Shown: positions 1 through 9,449, counted from the stretch's first letter. The stretch is DNA of 64,000 bases from Dokdonella_A sp046347015 (GCA_046347015.1 JAXMHA010000010.1:1-64000); one strand, 5' to 3'. Translations and numbers: made by a program. The notes: generated by a model not told the origin, from the sequence alone.

Positions 1-1
1 G

Positions 2-1567
2 CTGCCGCTCGCGAAGTTCCACGCGCGGCAGGGCCACGAGGTCGCGCTGATCGACGTCGACGACGTCTACGACGAGTTCAACGACGGCATCAAGCACCCG
101 CGTGCGATCCGCAACCTCGTCGACTGGGCCTGGCACCATTGGCCCGCACCGCGGCCGCGCTTCCTGCTGCTGGTCGGCGACGCGAGTTTCGACATCCGCC
201 ACCAGACCTACGTCGACACGAATTACGCGAAGTTCGCGAACAGCGAACTGCTGTTTCCCGGGCAGTTCGGCCAAGTACCGGGTACGCCGTACAAGACGCA
301 ACCGAAGGAATTGGCCGACCGCAACCTGATCCCGACGTGGCAGTTCCCGTCGCCGGAAGGCCAGTCGGCATCCGACAACGCCTTCGTCAGCGTCGATGGC
401 CACGATTGGCACCCGGCGCTGGCGGTCGGGCGGTTCCCGGTCGTGCATCCTGACGAAGTGAAGGCGATCGTCGACAAGACGATCGCCTACCTGTCGAAGC
501 CGCAACCGGGCCCGTGGCAGCGCGACGTCATGTTCATCACCGATGCGATGAAGATGTTCCAGGTGGCCTCGGACCAGATCGCCGGATCGCTTGCCGCCGA
601 CGGCTTCGTGCCGGACAAGGTCTATGCCGATGCCAAGGTGGCGGACAATCCCGGGCAACAGAACCACATCGCGCAGGGAATCGACGACGGGCGCGTGCTG
701 GTCCACTTCTACGGCCACGGCGGACGCTACATCTGGCGCACTGGTCCGCCGGACATGAAGGACAACTCCGACCTGTTCACGCTCGACGACGTGGCCAAGC
801 TGAAGAACGGCGACCGCCTGCCGATGGTGCTGTCGATGACGTGCTACTCGGCGCCGTTCGACAACCCGAGCGAGGATTCGATCGGCGAGAAGTTCCTGCG
901 CGAGCAGGGCCGCGGTGCGATCGCGGTGTTCGCGGCCTCGTGGCGCAATTCGCCGTCGACAGTGTTCAGCGAGTCGCTCATCAAGCACCTCCTGACACCG
1001 GGCATGACGATCGGCGATGCCATCGTCGCCGCGAAGCACGGCACCAACAACCGCATCAACGTCGAGATGTACAACCTGCTCGGCGACCCGGCCGTCGTGC
1101 TGCAGCGGCCGCGCGACACTGCCCGCGTGATGGCGGACGACGATCGCTGGACCCGCGGCGTGCGGGTCGACCTCGGGCGTGCGGGCTTCCACGGCGATGC
1201 CATCGTCGAGTGGTTCGACGAGACCGGCAACCGGCTGTCGCGCGGTGAGTTCCGGCTCGACCAGTCGCGCTTCCGCCTCGCTGCACCCGCGATCGCGTGG
1301 CGCAAGCCGGTCAGCGTCGCGGTCTATGCCGCGTCGGTCGCATCCGGCCACGACATCGTCGGCGGCCTCGAGCTGAAACCACCGAACCGCCGGCCGAAGC
1401 CGTGGACGACCCTCGTTGCCAATGCATGGCGCGCGCTGGTGCATCCGTACCGCCCGCTGGTCCGCACGGCGGACACGATCGCGCTCGATGGCTTCGATGG
1501 CGACACGCCGGCCATCGCTGCGGGCAGCGGGCACGGCAAGGCCCCGTCGCCATCGGCCAGTCCCTGA
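2..1567 (+). CDS. C25 (gingipain-like) cysteine peptidase, 5' truncated
   Basis: The gene enters from upstream of the window; the open frame runs from base 2 to the TGA at 1565-1567 (521 codons visible). The catalytic dyad of family C25 can be placed: His in YGHGG (codon 716-718) and Cys in SMTCYS (codon 842-844), each after a hydrophobic beta strand as in caspase-like folds. LLLVGDASFD near the start of the visible part is the usual strand before the first loop. After the peptidase domain (about residue 370) comes a beta-rich tail of some 130 residues, probably an Ig-like module. C25 enzymes are normally exported; the signal peptide would lie outside the window. It is followed after 5 bases by a UbiA-type gene, so it may belong to the surface-glycan locus. 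The family call is firm; substrate is unknown. Confidence 0.85.
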   Translation: MPLAKFHARQGHEVALIDVDDVYDEFNDGIKHPRAIRNLVDWAWHHWPAPRPRFLLLVGDASFDIRHQTYVDTNYAKFANSELLFPGQFGQVPGTPYKTQPKELADRNLIPTWQFPSPEGQSASDNAFVSVDGHDWHPALAVGRFPVVHPDEVKAIVDKTIAYLSKPQPGPWQRDVMFITDAMKMFQVASDQIAGSLAADGFVPDKVYADAKVADNPGQQNHIAQGIDDGRVLVHFYGHGGRYIWRTGPPDMKDNSDLFTLDDVAKLKNGDRLPMVLSMTCYSAPFDNPSEDSIGEKFLREQGRGAIAVFAASWRNSPSTVFSESLIKHLLTPGMTIGDAIVAAKHGTNNRINVEMYNLLGDPAVVLQRPRDTARVMADDDRWTRGVRVDLGRAGFHGDAIVEWFDETGNRLSRGEFRLDQSRFRLAAPAIAWRKPVSVAVYAASVASGHDIVGGLELKPPNRRPKPWTTLVANAWRALVHPYRPLVRTADTIALDGFDGDTPAIAAGSGHGKAPSPSASP

Positions 1568-1572
1568 CAGCG

Positions 1573-2475
1573 ATGACCGTGGCCGCGGCCGGGCGCTCCG
1601 CGTTGAACCGGCTGCGATCGTTCGCGACGCTGGCGCGGCCCGCGCAGTGGATCAAGAACGGCTTCGTGCTGTTGCCGCTGTTCTTCGCGCACGCGCTCGG
1701 GGATCCGTCGGCGGTACGTGGCGCGCTGCTCGCGACGCTCGCGTTTTGCCTCGCGTCGTCCGCGGTCTACGCCGGCAACGACGTCGCCGACGTCGAACGC
1801 GACCGCCTCCATCCCGGCAAGCGCGGCCGTCCGGTTGCCGCCGGCGACATCGCGCCGCACGCAGCGCTGGCATTCGGTGCCGGCGCCGCGGTCATCGCGC
1901 TCGGCATCGCATTCGTGGGCGGCGGCGTCCCGCTGGGGCTGGCCATCGCGGCGTACTTCGCGCTGCAGGCCGCGTACACCCTGCTCCTCAAGCGCATCGC
2001 GTGGATCGATGTTGCCGTCGTCGCGACCGGCTTCGTGTTGCGACTGGTCGCAGGCGGTATCGGTGCCGGCGTGCCACTGACGCCGTGGATCGTCGTGATG
2101 GGCTTCCTGCTCGCCCTGATGCTGGCGCTCGGCAAACGGCACGGCGACCTCTCGCGCACGTTCGATCCCGCGGCGCGCGCAGCGTCCGGCTACTCGGCAC
2201 GCACGCTCGGATGGGTATTGGCCGTGCTCGGCGGCGCCACGTTCGCCGCCTACGTGCTGTACACGCTGTCGCCGGCGGTGCTGGCACGCCATGGCCAGCG
2301 GCCGTTGATCGAATCGACGCCGTGGGTCGCACTCGGGATCGTCCGCTACCTCGTCCGCGTGCTGCGCGATGCCGGGATCGGCAGCAATCCGACGCGGCTG
2401 GCCCTCACCGATCCGGTCCTGCTGGTGGCCGTGATTGGCTGGCTCGCCGGCCTTCTCGTCATCCTGTATCGCTGA
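1573..2475 (+). CDS. UbiA-family prenyltransferase (decaprenyl-phosphate phosphoribosyltransferase-like)
   Basis: A 300-residue integral membrane protein with about eight hydrophobic segments. The first Asp-rich motif of the UbiA superfamily is intact at residues about 68-82 (NDVADVERDRLHP, followed by KRGRPVA), which binds the prenyl diphosphate through Mg2+. The HPxKRxRP extension is typical of the branch that makes decaprenyl-phosphate ribose rather than of UbiA/menaquinone enzymes, so a polyprenyl-phosphate pentose donor is the likely product. The ATG at 1573 lies 5 bases after the upstream stop, which suggests co-transcription with the C25 peptidase. The following genes are convergent. 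A role supplying a lipid-linked sugar to the neighbouring GT39-type transferase is an inference from context. Confidence 0.85.
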   Translation: MTVAAAGRSALNRLRSFATLARPAQWIKNGFVLLPLFFAHALGDPSAVRGALLATLAFCLASSAVYAGNDVADVERDRLHPGKRGRPVAAGDIAPHAALAFGAGAAVIALGIAFVGGGVPLGLAIAAYFALQAAYTLLLKRIAWIDVAVVATGFVLRLVAGGIGAGVPLTPWIVVMGFLLALMLALGKRHGDLSRTFDPAARAASGYSARTLGWVLAVLGGATFAAYVLYTLSPAVLARHGQRPLIESTPWVALGIVRYLVRVLRDAGIGSNPTRLALTDPVLLVAVIGWLAGLLVILYR

Positions 2476-2491
2476 AGGCGTCGCGACCGCG

Positions 2492-3526
2492 TCAGCGCCC
2501 GGCCTGCGCACGCGCGAAATCGGCGTGGGCCATCCGCGCCGCGATTTCGGCGACGTCCAGCGTCGGTGCGAAACCGAGTTCGAGCCGAGCCCGCGCCGCA
2601 TTGCCCACCCGCACCGGCGCATCGGCCGGACGGAAGCGGGCCGGATCGACGCGCACCCGCACGACACCACCAGGATCCCGCGCGACTTCCGCCGCACCCG
2701 TTCCAGACCAAACGAGCGGCATTCCGAGGGCAGCGAACGCCGCGGTCGCAAAATCGCGCACGCGCGTCGCGCGACCGGTCGCGAGAACGTAATCGGACGG
2801 CAGGGTGCGCGCTGCCATTGCCGCCATCGCCGCGACGACATCGGGTGCGTAGGCAAAGTCGCGTGCGGCGTCGAGGTTGCCGAGGTCCAGCACATCGGCC
2901 CGCCCGGTGGCGATGCGCGCCGCGGCGCGCGTGATCGTCCGCGTGACGAAGGCGTCGCCGCGCCACTCCGATTCGTGGTGGAACAGGATCGCGCTGGCCG
3001 CGTGCAGGCCAAAGCTCGCGCGCCATGCCGACACGGCCGCGTGCGCGGCGAGCTTCGAGGCTCCGTAGGGCGTTGCCGGCGCGAACGGCGCGGTCTCGTC
3101 GAGCGGTCCCGTCACGTCGGGCGCGAACATCTCGGCGCTCGCCGCCAGCACGAAGCGTGCGTCCGGCGCGTGGTGCCGGACGGCTTCGAGCAGGTTGATG
3201 GTGCTGCGCGCGTTCGCGGCGAACACGCGCGCGGGATCCGCGAGCGCGGCGACGACGCTCGACTCGCCGGCGAGATGGAACACGGTGGCCGGCCGGCACG
3301 CGTCGATGAGGCTCGCGGACGCGACGGCATCGACGGGATCGAGCGCGCGCAGTTCGAGCGCCGGATGCGCGCTGATGCCGAGGCCGTCGAGTCGCCAGCG
3401 ATCCGGCGGACGACCTGGCCGGTGCGTACCGACGACGCGCCGACCGCGACCGAGCAGCAGCGCCGCGAGCAACGCACCATCCTGCCCGGTGACGCCAGTG
3501 ACGAGATCCGGCCCGGCGCCCGTCAC
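2492..3526 (-). CDS. gmd: GDP-mannose 4,6-dehydratase family protein
   Basis: A 344-residue short-chain dehydrogenase of the extended type. The Rossmann loop is TGVTGQDGALL near residue 9, as in Gmd. Catalytic residues are visible: Ser/Glu in ASAEMFA and the YxxxK pair in PYGASK. The stretches FHHESEWRG, FVTRTITRA and LGNLDAARD match the signature of GDP-mannose dehydratases rather than UDP-glucose epimerases. The expected reaction is GDP-D-mannose to GDP-4-keto-6-deoxymannose, the precursor of GDP-fucose, rhamnose or perosamine. The chosen start is a GTG whose last two bases lie in the stop of the upstream glycosyltransferase (GTGA overlap), so the two are translationally coupled. A related 4-keto-reductase activity cannot be ruled out. 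Confidence 0.88.
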   Translation of the reverse strand: MTGAGPDLVTGVTGQDGALLAALLLGRGRRVVGTHRPGRPPDRWRLDGLGISAHPALELRALDPVDAVASASLIDACRPATVFHLAGESSVVAALADPARVFAANARSTINLLEAVRHHAPDARFVLAASAEMFAPDVTGPLDETAPFAPATPYGASKLAAHAAVSAWRASFGLHAASAILFHHESEWRGDAFVTRTITRAAARIATGRADVLDLGNLDAARDFAYAPDVVAAMAAMAARTLPSDYVLATGRATRVRDFATAAFAALGMPLVWSGTGAAEVARDPGGVVRVRVDPARFRPADAPVRVGNAARARLELGFAPTLDVAEIAARMAHADFARAQAGR

Positions 3527-5085
3527 ACCACGCGTTCCGGAAAGCTCGCGAGCGCGCGGCCCTCGACAGCGAGTTGCGCCAGCGGATCGATGCCGGATCC
3601 CGCGGCGGACGGCAACAGCAGCCGCGCCGCGATTGCGGCGGCGTCCGGAACGGGTGGGTCGTTGCCAATGACGGCGCCGTCGAACCCGTAGCGCTGCAGC
3701 CAGTCGTGCAGCGCCAGCGATCGCGCGGACCCGCCCCGTTCGCGCACGCGGCCCGCGTCGTCGACGAGCACCATGCCGGCGTCGCGTTCGACGACGGACC
3801 AGGCCCGCGGCGCCGCTCCGGCCGACGGCGTTCCGAGCCACAGCACGCGTCGTGTCGGCGGGTTCCCCGCAACGGCGAACAACCGGCGTACGCGCCAATC
3901 GAGGACGCGCCGTGCATACGCGTGCAACGCACGCCCGACTTCCTGCTCGTAATCGGGATATCGCTCGCGCAACACCGCCATGCCCTGCTCGCCGAGCGCG
4001 GCGCGGCGCGCGTCGCCGAAGCTCGAACTGCGCGCGTGGCGGACGTACACGTTGCCGGCGACGACGTGCCGGAAACCGGCCTGCGCCGCCCGCTGGCAGA
4101 AGTCGTTCTCCTCGCCGTAGCCTTGCGCGAACGCGGACTCGTCGAGCCGGCCGACGCGATCGAGCGCGTCGCGCCGGACGTACATGCAGAAACCGTTGCC
4201 GGTCGGGAGCCCGGGATACGCGTGGCCCGCGTCCTGCCACAACGCACGCGCGGCGTCGTCGAACGACCAGCCATCTGGCCAGCGGTTCGCCACCTCGAGC
4301 TCCGGCACCGAGAACGCGCCGGCATTGTCGGACACCGCGGTTGCGGTGGCGATGTCGTGCGCGGCGTATGCGGCCCGCCGCAGCCCGGCCAGCCAGTGCG
4401 GCCCGACTTCGGTGTCGGCATTCAGCAGCACGACGTCGTCGTTGCCCGCCGCGTCGATGCCGCGGTTCGCGGTGGCGGTGAAGCCGCGGTTGGCCGGATG
4501 GCGCAGAACCTCGATTCCGGGACGGCCCGCGTAGCGCTCGAGCAGCGGCGCGATTCCGGCGTCGGTGCTCGCATCGTCGATGACGACCAGTCGCGTGCGG
4601 CCGGTCGAGTGCGCAAGCACGGAATCGAGGCAGCGCCGTACGAGTTCCGGCGCGTTGAAGACCGGCACGACGACGGTGGTCGCCACCGCGGCGAGATCGC
4701 GCGTCGCCGGCGCCAGCATCGCGGTGCCCGGCGGCGCATCCGTGACCGGCTCCGGCTCATGCGGCGCAGCGAACCCCGGGATTCCGAAGCGGACCGTCAA
4801 CGGCGCCGCCACCAGCGCTTCGCCATCGCGTCCGCGCCGCGGCAGCAGGACGAGCGAATCGTGGGCGGCCGGAGCGAACGGAAACGCGAATCGCGCGGTG
4901 CCGTCGCCGCCAGCAACGGCCTCGTCGAAGAACGCCCCGTCGACATCGAGCGCAATCACGACCGGCGACGTCGATGCCGGGAGTTGGAGTGTCAGCGTCC
5001 GCCCGTTCCACCACGCCGTCCGCAACGGCGCGCGCAGGCTCGCGACATGATCGGACTCGACAAGCTCGGCGTCGGAAGCGGACAT
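3523..5085 (-). CDS. Family 2 glycosyltransferase (rhamnosyltransferase-like)
   Basis: A 520-residue cytoplasmic protein. Residues about 1-135 form a beta-rich N-terminal module; a GT-A catalytic domain follows (about 150-370) with the strand TTVVVPVFNAPE, the nucleotide motif VVIDDAS, the DxD-like NADTE, and EEND in GYGEENDFCQRA, which acts as the general-base region in GT2 enzymes. The last 130 residues form a further alpha/beta module ending in a stop that overlaps gmd by 4 bases. It probably adds a deoxysugar or related residue to O-antigen or exopolysaccharide. The ATG at 5085 starts MSASDAEL; longer in-frame starts upstream give arginine-rich non-native sequence. Acceptor specificity cannot be read from sequence. 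Confidence 0.88.
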   Translation of the reverse strand: MSASDAELVESDHVASLRAPLRTAWWNGRTLTLQLPASTSPVVIALDVDGAFFDEAVAGGDGTARFAFPFAPAAHDSLVLLPRRGRDGEALVAAPLTVRFGIPGFAAPHEPEPVTDAPPGTAMLAPATRDLAAVATTVVVPVFNAPELVRRCLDSVLAHSTGRTRLVVIDDASTDAGIAPLLERYAGRPGIEVLRHPANRGFTATANRGIDAAGNDDVVLLNADTEVGPHWLAGLRRAAYAAHDIATATAVSDNAGAFSVPELEVANRWPDGWSFDDAARALWQDAGHAYPGLPTGNGFCMYVRRDALDRVGRLDESAFAQGYGEENDFCQRAAQAGFRHVVAGNVYVRHARSSSFGDARRAALGEQGMAVLRERYPDYEQEVGRALHAYARRVLDWRVRRLFAVAGNPPTRRVLWLGTPSAGAAPRAWSVVERDAGMVLVDDAGRVRERGGSARSLALHDWLQRYGFDGAVIGNDPPVPDAAAIAARLLLPSAAGSGIDPLAQLAVEGRALASFPERVV

Positions 5086-5122
5086 GGTTTCGGCGTGGCG
5101 TGACCCGGTCAGGATAGTCGAA

Positions 5123-6523
5123 TCAGTTGGCCGCCGCGCTCGCCGCCGCGACGCAATCGTGATCGAGCCAGGGCCCGGCAAAGGCGAGGAACAACAACAG
5201 CGCGGCGAGGGCCAACCCGATTGCGAGCCGCGGCGCCGTCACGACGAGCGCCGGATTCACGGAACCGCGCCGCCGCTCCGCCGGAACCGCGAGGACGCTG
5301 CCGGCGAATCCGCACAGGAACGGGATCATCGGGAACAGGAAGCGCGCCTTGACGTGGACGATGAGCATCAGCGCAAGCTGGTAGCCGATGAATGCCGCCA
5401 TCAACACGTTGCCGCGCGACCACCGCCAGCGCCAACAGGCGACGCCGAATGCGGCCGCCACCAGCATCAACGCGTGGAACAGGTCGTTCAACGCCAGCAA
5501 CGATGCGCCGAACACCGGCCCGACGTGATACGCCGAGAGGCGCCCGGCGCAGGCAGCACCTGGCAACTGCGACGCGAACGGGGTCTTCGCGCTGAACAGC
5601 CGGAAATACTGGCGCGACGCCTGCTGCTCCAGCGTGCGCTGGATTCCCTGTGCGCCGACCAGGTCGCCGATCTTGCGGAGGTAGGCGGCGTTGCGTTCCT
5701 GCGGCGTCGTGCCGCTGGCGAGGAACGCCGACAGCATCTCGCCGCCGTGGTCGTCGATGTAGTCGCTGCGCTCGGTGTCGGTCAGCCCGACCCAGACGTT
5801 GTAGACCGAGCTGTCCGCGATCATCGGCCGGCCCCAGGTGCGCCAGCCGTGGACGAGCGCCGGCGCCGTGACGACCGCGATGCCCGTGGCGAACAACAGC
5901 ACGCCCGACACGCGTACGGACCGCGCGCGCCAGTCGACGAAGGCAATGCCGAATACCGGCCAGAACGGCGTCAGCAGGCTTTTTGCCAGCAGTGCCAGGC
6001 CGACCGCCGCGCCGGCGATGGCGGATTGCGCGGACCCCGGCCGCGGGCCGAGCAGCAGCACGAACGCGACCAGTACCAGCAGCAGATGCGGTACTTCCGG
6101 CCACAACCAAGTCGCGTACGCCGCGTTCGCGGGATTCAGCAGGAACAACGCGGCGGCGATGTTCGCGGCACGCACCGATCCGCCGAGCCGGCGCCACAGC
6201 GTGCGCAGCAGTGCAGCGCAGCCGAAGAACATCGCCATCTGCACGATTTGCGCGGCAAGGATGTGGATCCCGGTGATTGCGTAAAGCGCCGCGAGCCACA
6301 ACGACTGCAGCGGCGGCCAGATGCTGCCGGTGATCCACGGACCGCCGTGCACGATCGCGACCGCGCGGGCCTGATAGCCGGACTCGTCGCCGACCAGCCC
6401 TTTCCCGCCGTCCGCCCAGTAGGCAGACCACACCAGCGCTTGCGTGACGATGCAGGCGCAGGCGGCGATCCACGCCGACGCCGCGCGCGCGCCGCGTGCA
6501 GGCACGCCCGCGGCGGCGCCCAT
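5123..6523 (-). CDS. GT39-like polytopic membrane glycosyltransferase
   Basis: A 466-residue polytopic protein with about ten hydrophobic segments. The periplasmic loop after the first segment carries the acidic pair GDESGYQ, which in GT39/PMT-like GT-C enzymes holds the catalytic Asp-Glu, and WPPLQSLWLA continues the usual domain. Such enzymes take a sugar from a polyprenyl-phosphate donor and transfer it in the periplasm. That fits the UbiA-type prenyltransferase 3 kb away, which could make the lipid-linked donor (inference). The ATG at 6523 gives MGAAAGVPARG and then the first membrane segment; upstream in-frame sequence is Arg/Ser-rich and not credible. It runs 37 bases ahead of the GT2 gene. 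Confidence 0.8.
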   Translation of the reverse strand: MGAAAGVPARGARAASAWIAACACIVTQALVWSAYWADGGKGLVGDESGYQARAVAIVHGGPWITGSIWPPLQSLWLAALYAITGIHILAAQIVQMAMFFGCAALLRTLWRRLGGSVRAANIAAALFLLNPANAAYATWLWPEVPHLLLVLVAFVLLLGPRPGSAQSAIAGAAVGLALLAKSLLTPFWPVFGIAFVDWRARSVRVSGVLLFATGIAVVTAPALVHGWRTWGRPMIADSSVYNVWVGLTDTERSDYIDDHGGEMLSAFLASGTTPQERNAAYLRKIGDLVGAQGIQRTLEQQASRQYFRLFSAKTPFASQLPGAACAGRLSAYHVGPVFGASLLALNDLFHALMLVAAAFGVACWRWRWSRGNVLMAAFIGYQLALMLIVHVKARFLFPMIPFLCGFAGSVLAVPAERRRGSVNPALVVTAPRLAIGLALAALLLFLAFAGPWLDHDCVAAASAAAN

Positions 6524-6530
6524 CAGCGCG

Positions 6531-7034
6531 TCAGTTGGACGGTGCCGCGGCACCGGTACGCGGCCGCCGCTTGGCGACGGCGTGGAAGACCGGCGTGAAC
6601 TTCTCGCGCTCGCCCTTCGTCGAGATGCTCTCGATGTAGTACCAGTAGTCCTTGCACGGATCGATCGTGTCGTCGCGGTACTGGTACTTGTGCGTCTCGT
6701 CGGTGGTGCCGGCGCCGGGTACCGGCTCCTTGTTGATCTTCGTGAACGGGCCCTTCTCGCTCTCGCCGCGGTAGATGTCGTAACCGAAGCTGTCCTGCTC
6801 GCTCGCCGTGGTCCAGTGCGCGGTGTTCGCGACACGCTGGTCGGCTGGCAGCTTGCTCTGGTCGCCGCAGTCGCCTTCCGGCGGCAGTTCGCGCGACATC
6901 AGGCCACCGCCCTTGGGTTTCGCTGCCGTCGGCGCTGCCGGTTTCGCGGCGGGGGTCGACGACGATCCGGACGGCGCGGGGCCGCACGCGGCGAGGGCCA
7001 TCAACAACAAGCAAGTCACGACAATTCGAAACAT
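6531..7034 (-). CDS. Lipoprotein with fibronectin type III-like domain
   Basis: A 167-residue protein starting MFRIVVTCLLLMALAAC: a classic lipoprotein signal peptide with lipobox LAAC at Cys17. It is followed by a Pro/Ala/Lys-rich linker to about residue 50. The rest looks like one FN3-type beta sandwich: a tryptophan in the B strand region (AHWTTAS), then YDIYRGESEKGPF, and a late YWYYIESIS strand. The C-terminus is short and basic. The role is unknown; FN3 lipoproteins often sit in envelope complexes. The stop is 7 bases before the start of the downstream GT39-type gene, so it is probably the first gene of the minus-strand glycan operon. Upstream, 7035-7249 holds no gene that I can support. 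Confidence 0.75.
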   Translation of the reverse strand: MFRIVVTCLLLMALAACGPAPSGSSSTPAAKPAAPTAAKPKGGGLMSRELPPEGDCGDQSKLPADQRVANTAHWTTASEQDSFGYDIYRGESEKGPFTKINKEPVPGAGTTDETHKYQYRDDTIDPCKDYWYYIESISTKGEREKFTPVFHAVAKRRPRTGAAAPSN

Positions 7035-7249
7035 GGGTTTCTCCGGTTCAGACCGCCGTCTCGCGCCGTTGCGGCCCGAGAGCGGCGTGCATGATAGCCC
7101 GCCGCGGGGGACGCGACGACCCGGGCCACGTTTCCGGGAGCCCAGTTGCCGCACCAAGCCGCTTCCGGCACGCAACCTGGCAGGCGGACGTTCGTTCAAC
7201 ACGGAATTCCGATCCTTGCCGCCGCGGAACGACGCCGCGGACGCGCGCA

Positions 7250-8641
7250 TCAGCGCGGCGGTATCGTCAACGCGAAGCGCGCGCCGCCGAGGGCCGGCGA
7301 TGCATCAACGACCAGCTCGCCGCGGTACGCCTTGATCGTGTCCTGCACGATCGACAGGCCGATGCCGTGGCCCTGCACGCGCTCGTCCCCGCGCACGCCC
7401 CGTTGCAGCAGCCGTTCGAGGTTCGCCGGCGGAATGCCGGGGCCGTCGTCCTCGACGGCCAGCTCGATGCCGGCGCGACCGTCGGCGACCGCCGGCGGCA
7501 GGCCGCGCGCGGTCAACTGCACGCGATGCTTCGCCCACTTGAACGCGTTCTCGAGCAGGTTGCCGAGGAGTTCCATCAAATCGCCCTGCTCGCCATGGAA
7601 GCGCGCGGCCGGATCGATCTCGAACTCGCACAGGATGCCCTTGTTCCGGTAGACCTTCTCGAGGCTGCGGACGATCTCTTCCGCGCAAGGTTCGATCGGC
7701 AGCGGCGTCGCGAACGAGTGGTGGCCCGACGTCGCCGCGCGCGCGAGCTGGTAGGCGACGATTTCCTCCATGCGGCCGGCCTGCTCGAGGACCGACCAGC
7801 GCAGGTCCTCGCCGTGGGCACCGGACTCGAGCTGGCTGCGGATCACCGCGAGCGGCGTCTTCAGGCTGTGCGCAAGGTCGGAGAGCGTGTTGCGGTAGCG
7901 TTCGAGGCGATCGCGTTCGGCGTCGATGAAGCTGTCGACGCTGGCGGTGAGGCCGGACAATTCCACCGGATAGTGCCGACCGAGCCGGTCGCGCACGCCG
8001 TGCTCGACGCGTGCGAGGTCCGCGCTGACGCGCCGCAGCGGCGCGAGCGTCCAGCGCAGCAGCGCCAGCAGCAGCGCCAGCAGCACGATGCCGAGGCCGC
8101 CGAGCCACGCAAGCAACGTGCGCCGGTAGACCGCGACCTGCTTCTCCAGCGCGGCCGAACTTTCGGCGACGTAGAACGTCAGGTGCAGCGAGCGCTTCGG
8201 GCCGGTCGCGAAGTCGACACCCTGCGCCAGCACGAACAGCGCGCCGCTGGCGGTATCCATCGGGCCCTCGAAGCGGGTGACGCCGCGCGGCAGCTGTTCC
8301 GCGAACGGCAGTACGCGGCCCATCGCGGACGGCGAACGCCACGCACCGTCCTGCGCGCCGAGGATCCGGTCCCCGACGATTCCGGCATAGAGGCCCGATT
8401 CCGCGGGCCGGTCGAAACGTGGATCGGGGCCGACCTCGGGTGGGATCAGCGAGCCGCCGCGGGTCGTGTCGGTGCCGGCGAGATAGGCGTAGATGTAGCC
8501 CTGCAGGCGGTCGCGCAGTTGGGTTTCGGCGGCTTCGTAGAACGCGCGGTCGAGCGCAAGGAAAGCGAGGCCGAGGAACGCGGCCAGCACGACGACCGCC
8601 GCGGCCAGCGAGCGCGCCTGCAGCGACAGCGTCCGCGCCAA
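7250..8641 (-). CDS. phoQ: Sensor histidine kinase, PhoQ-like
   Basis: A 463-residue inner-membrane kinase. TM1 is at about 10-30 and TM2 at about 170-195, enclosing a periplasmic sensor domain of about 140 residues; a HAMP-like linker follows. The phosphorylation site is in the H box LAHSLKTPL, a variant typical of the PhoQ group (LKTP instead of LRTP). Then come the N box LLENAFKWAKH and the G boxes EDDGPGIP and GHGIGLS. It is transcribed just downstream of the PhoP-type regulator with a 10-base gap, so the two form one operon. PhoQ enzymes sense low Mg2+, acid pH or cationic peptides and control envelope remodelling; the actual signal here is inferred from family only. Confidence 0.9.
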   Translation of the reverse strand: MARTLSLQARSLAAAVVVLAAFLGLAFLALDRAFYEAAETQLRDRLQGYIYAYLAGTDTTRGGSLIPPEVGPDPRFDRPAESGLYAGIVGDRILGAQDGAWRSPSAMGRVLPFAEQLPRGVTRFEGPMDTASGALFVLAQGVDFATGPKRSLHLTFYVAESSAALEKQVAVYRRTLLAWLGGLGIVLLALLLALLRWTLAPLRRVSADLARVEHGVRDRLGRHYPVELSGLTASVDSFIDAERDRLERYRNTLSDLAHSLKTPLAVIRSQLESGAHGEDLRWSVLEQAGRMEEIVAYQLARAATSGHHSFATPLPIEPCAEEIVRSLEKVYRNKGILCEFEIDPAARFHGEQGDLMELLGNLLENAFKWAKHRVQLTARGLPPAVADGRAGIELAVEDDGPGIPPANLERLLQRGVRGDERVQGHGIGLSIVQDTIKAYRGELVVDASPALGGARFALTIPPR

Positions 8642-8651
8642 GCGGGCGTCC

Positions 8652-9368
8652 TCAGGACGCGGTGCTGTCGACGCGGGTCTCGTCCGGCTGTTCGGTGCGC
8701 TCCAGCGCGAAGCGGTAACCGCGTCCGCGCACCGTCTCGATCGGCTTGATCGCGTTGTCGGGATCGAGCTTGCGGCGCAGGCGTCCGATGAACACCTCGA
8801 GCACGTTCGAGTCGCGGTCGAAGTCCTGCTGGTAGATGTGCTCGGTGAGGTCGGCCTTCGACACCAGTTCGCCGGCGTGCAGCATCAGGTACTCGAGCAC
8901 CTTGTATTCGTAACTCGTCAGGTCGACCGCGTGGCCGGCGACCGACACCGTCTGCGCCGTCGTGTCGAGCACGACCGGGCCACACTCCAGCGTTGGCCGT
9001 GACCAGCCGCTGGCGCGCCGCACGAGCGCGTTGATTCGCGCGAGGAGTTCCTCGACGTGGAAGGGTTTGACGAGGTAGTCGTCGGCGCCGTTCTTGAGTC
9101 CCTGCACCTTGTCCTGCCAGCTCGAGCGCGCGGTCAGGATCAGGATCGGGAAGCGCTGCCCCGCCTCGCGCAACATCCGGACGAGGTCCATGCCGGACAG
9201 CTTCGGCAGGCCGAGGTCGATGATGACGACGTCGAACGGCACTTCGCGGCCGAGATACAGGCCTTCCTCGCCGTCACCGGCGGTATCGACCGCGAACCCG
9301 TCGCGCTTCAGGCGGGCGGCCAGCGTTTCGCGCAACGGAACCTCGTCCTCGACCAGCAATACGCGCAT
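8652..9368 (-). CDS. phoP: Response regulator, PhoP-like (OmpR family)
   Basis: A 238-residue two-domain regulator. The receiver domain (1-120) has the acidic pocket EDE at 7-9, the phospho-acceptor Asp in VIIDLGLPKLSG (Asp51), Thr in ILTAR and Lys in YLVKPF. The winged-helix domain (about 125-225) carries the recognition segment SNVLEVFIGRLRRKL and ends in VRGRGYRF, both characteristic of OmpR/PhoP. It lies 10 bases upstream of the kinase gene and 81 bases downstream of a PepSY protein, the usual phoPQ neighbourhood in Xanthomonadales. Confidence in the family is high; target genes would need binding data. Confidence 0.93.
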   Translation of the reverse strand: MRVLLVEDEVPLRETLAARLKRDGFAVDTAGDGEEGLYLGREVPFDVVIIDLGLPKLSGMDLVRMLREAGQRFPILILTARSSWQDKVQGLKNGADDYLVKPFHVEELLARINALVRRASGWSRPTLECGPVVLDTTAQTVSVAGHAVDLTSYEYKVLEYLMLHAGELVSKADLTEHIYQQDFDRDSNVLEVFIGRLRRKLDPDNAIKPIETVRGRGYRFALERTEQPDETRVDSTAS

Positions 9369-9449
9369 CGCTCGTCCTCCTCTCCGCGGAATGGAGCCCG
9401 GAGCACGTGCCGATCCCCGATGCGCGACCCGGCGTCGGGTCGCTGCGAC

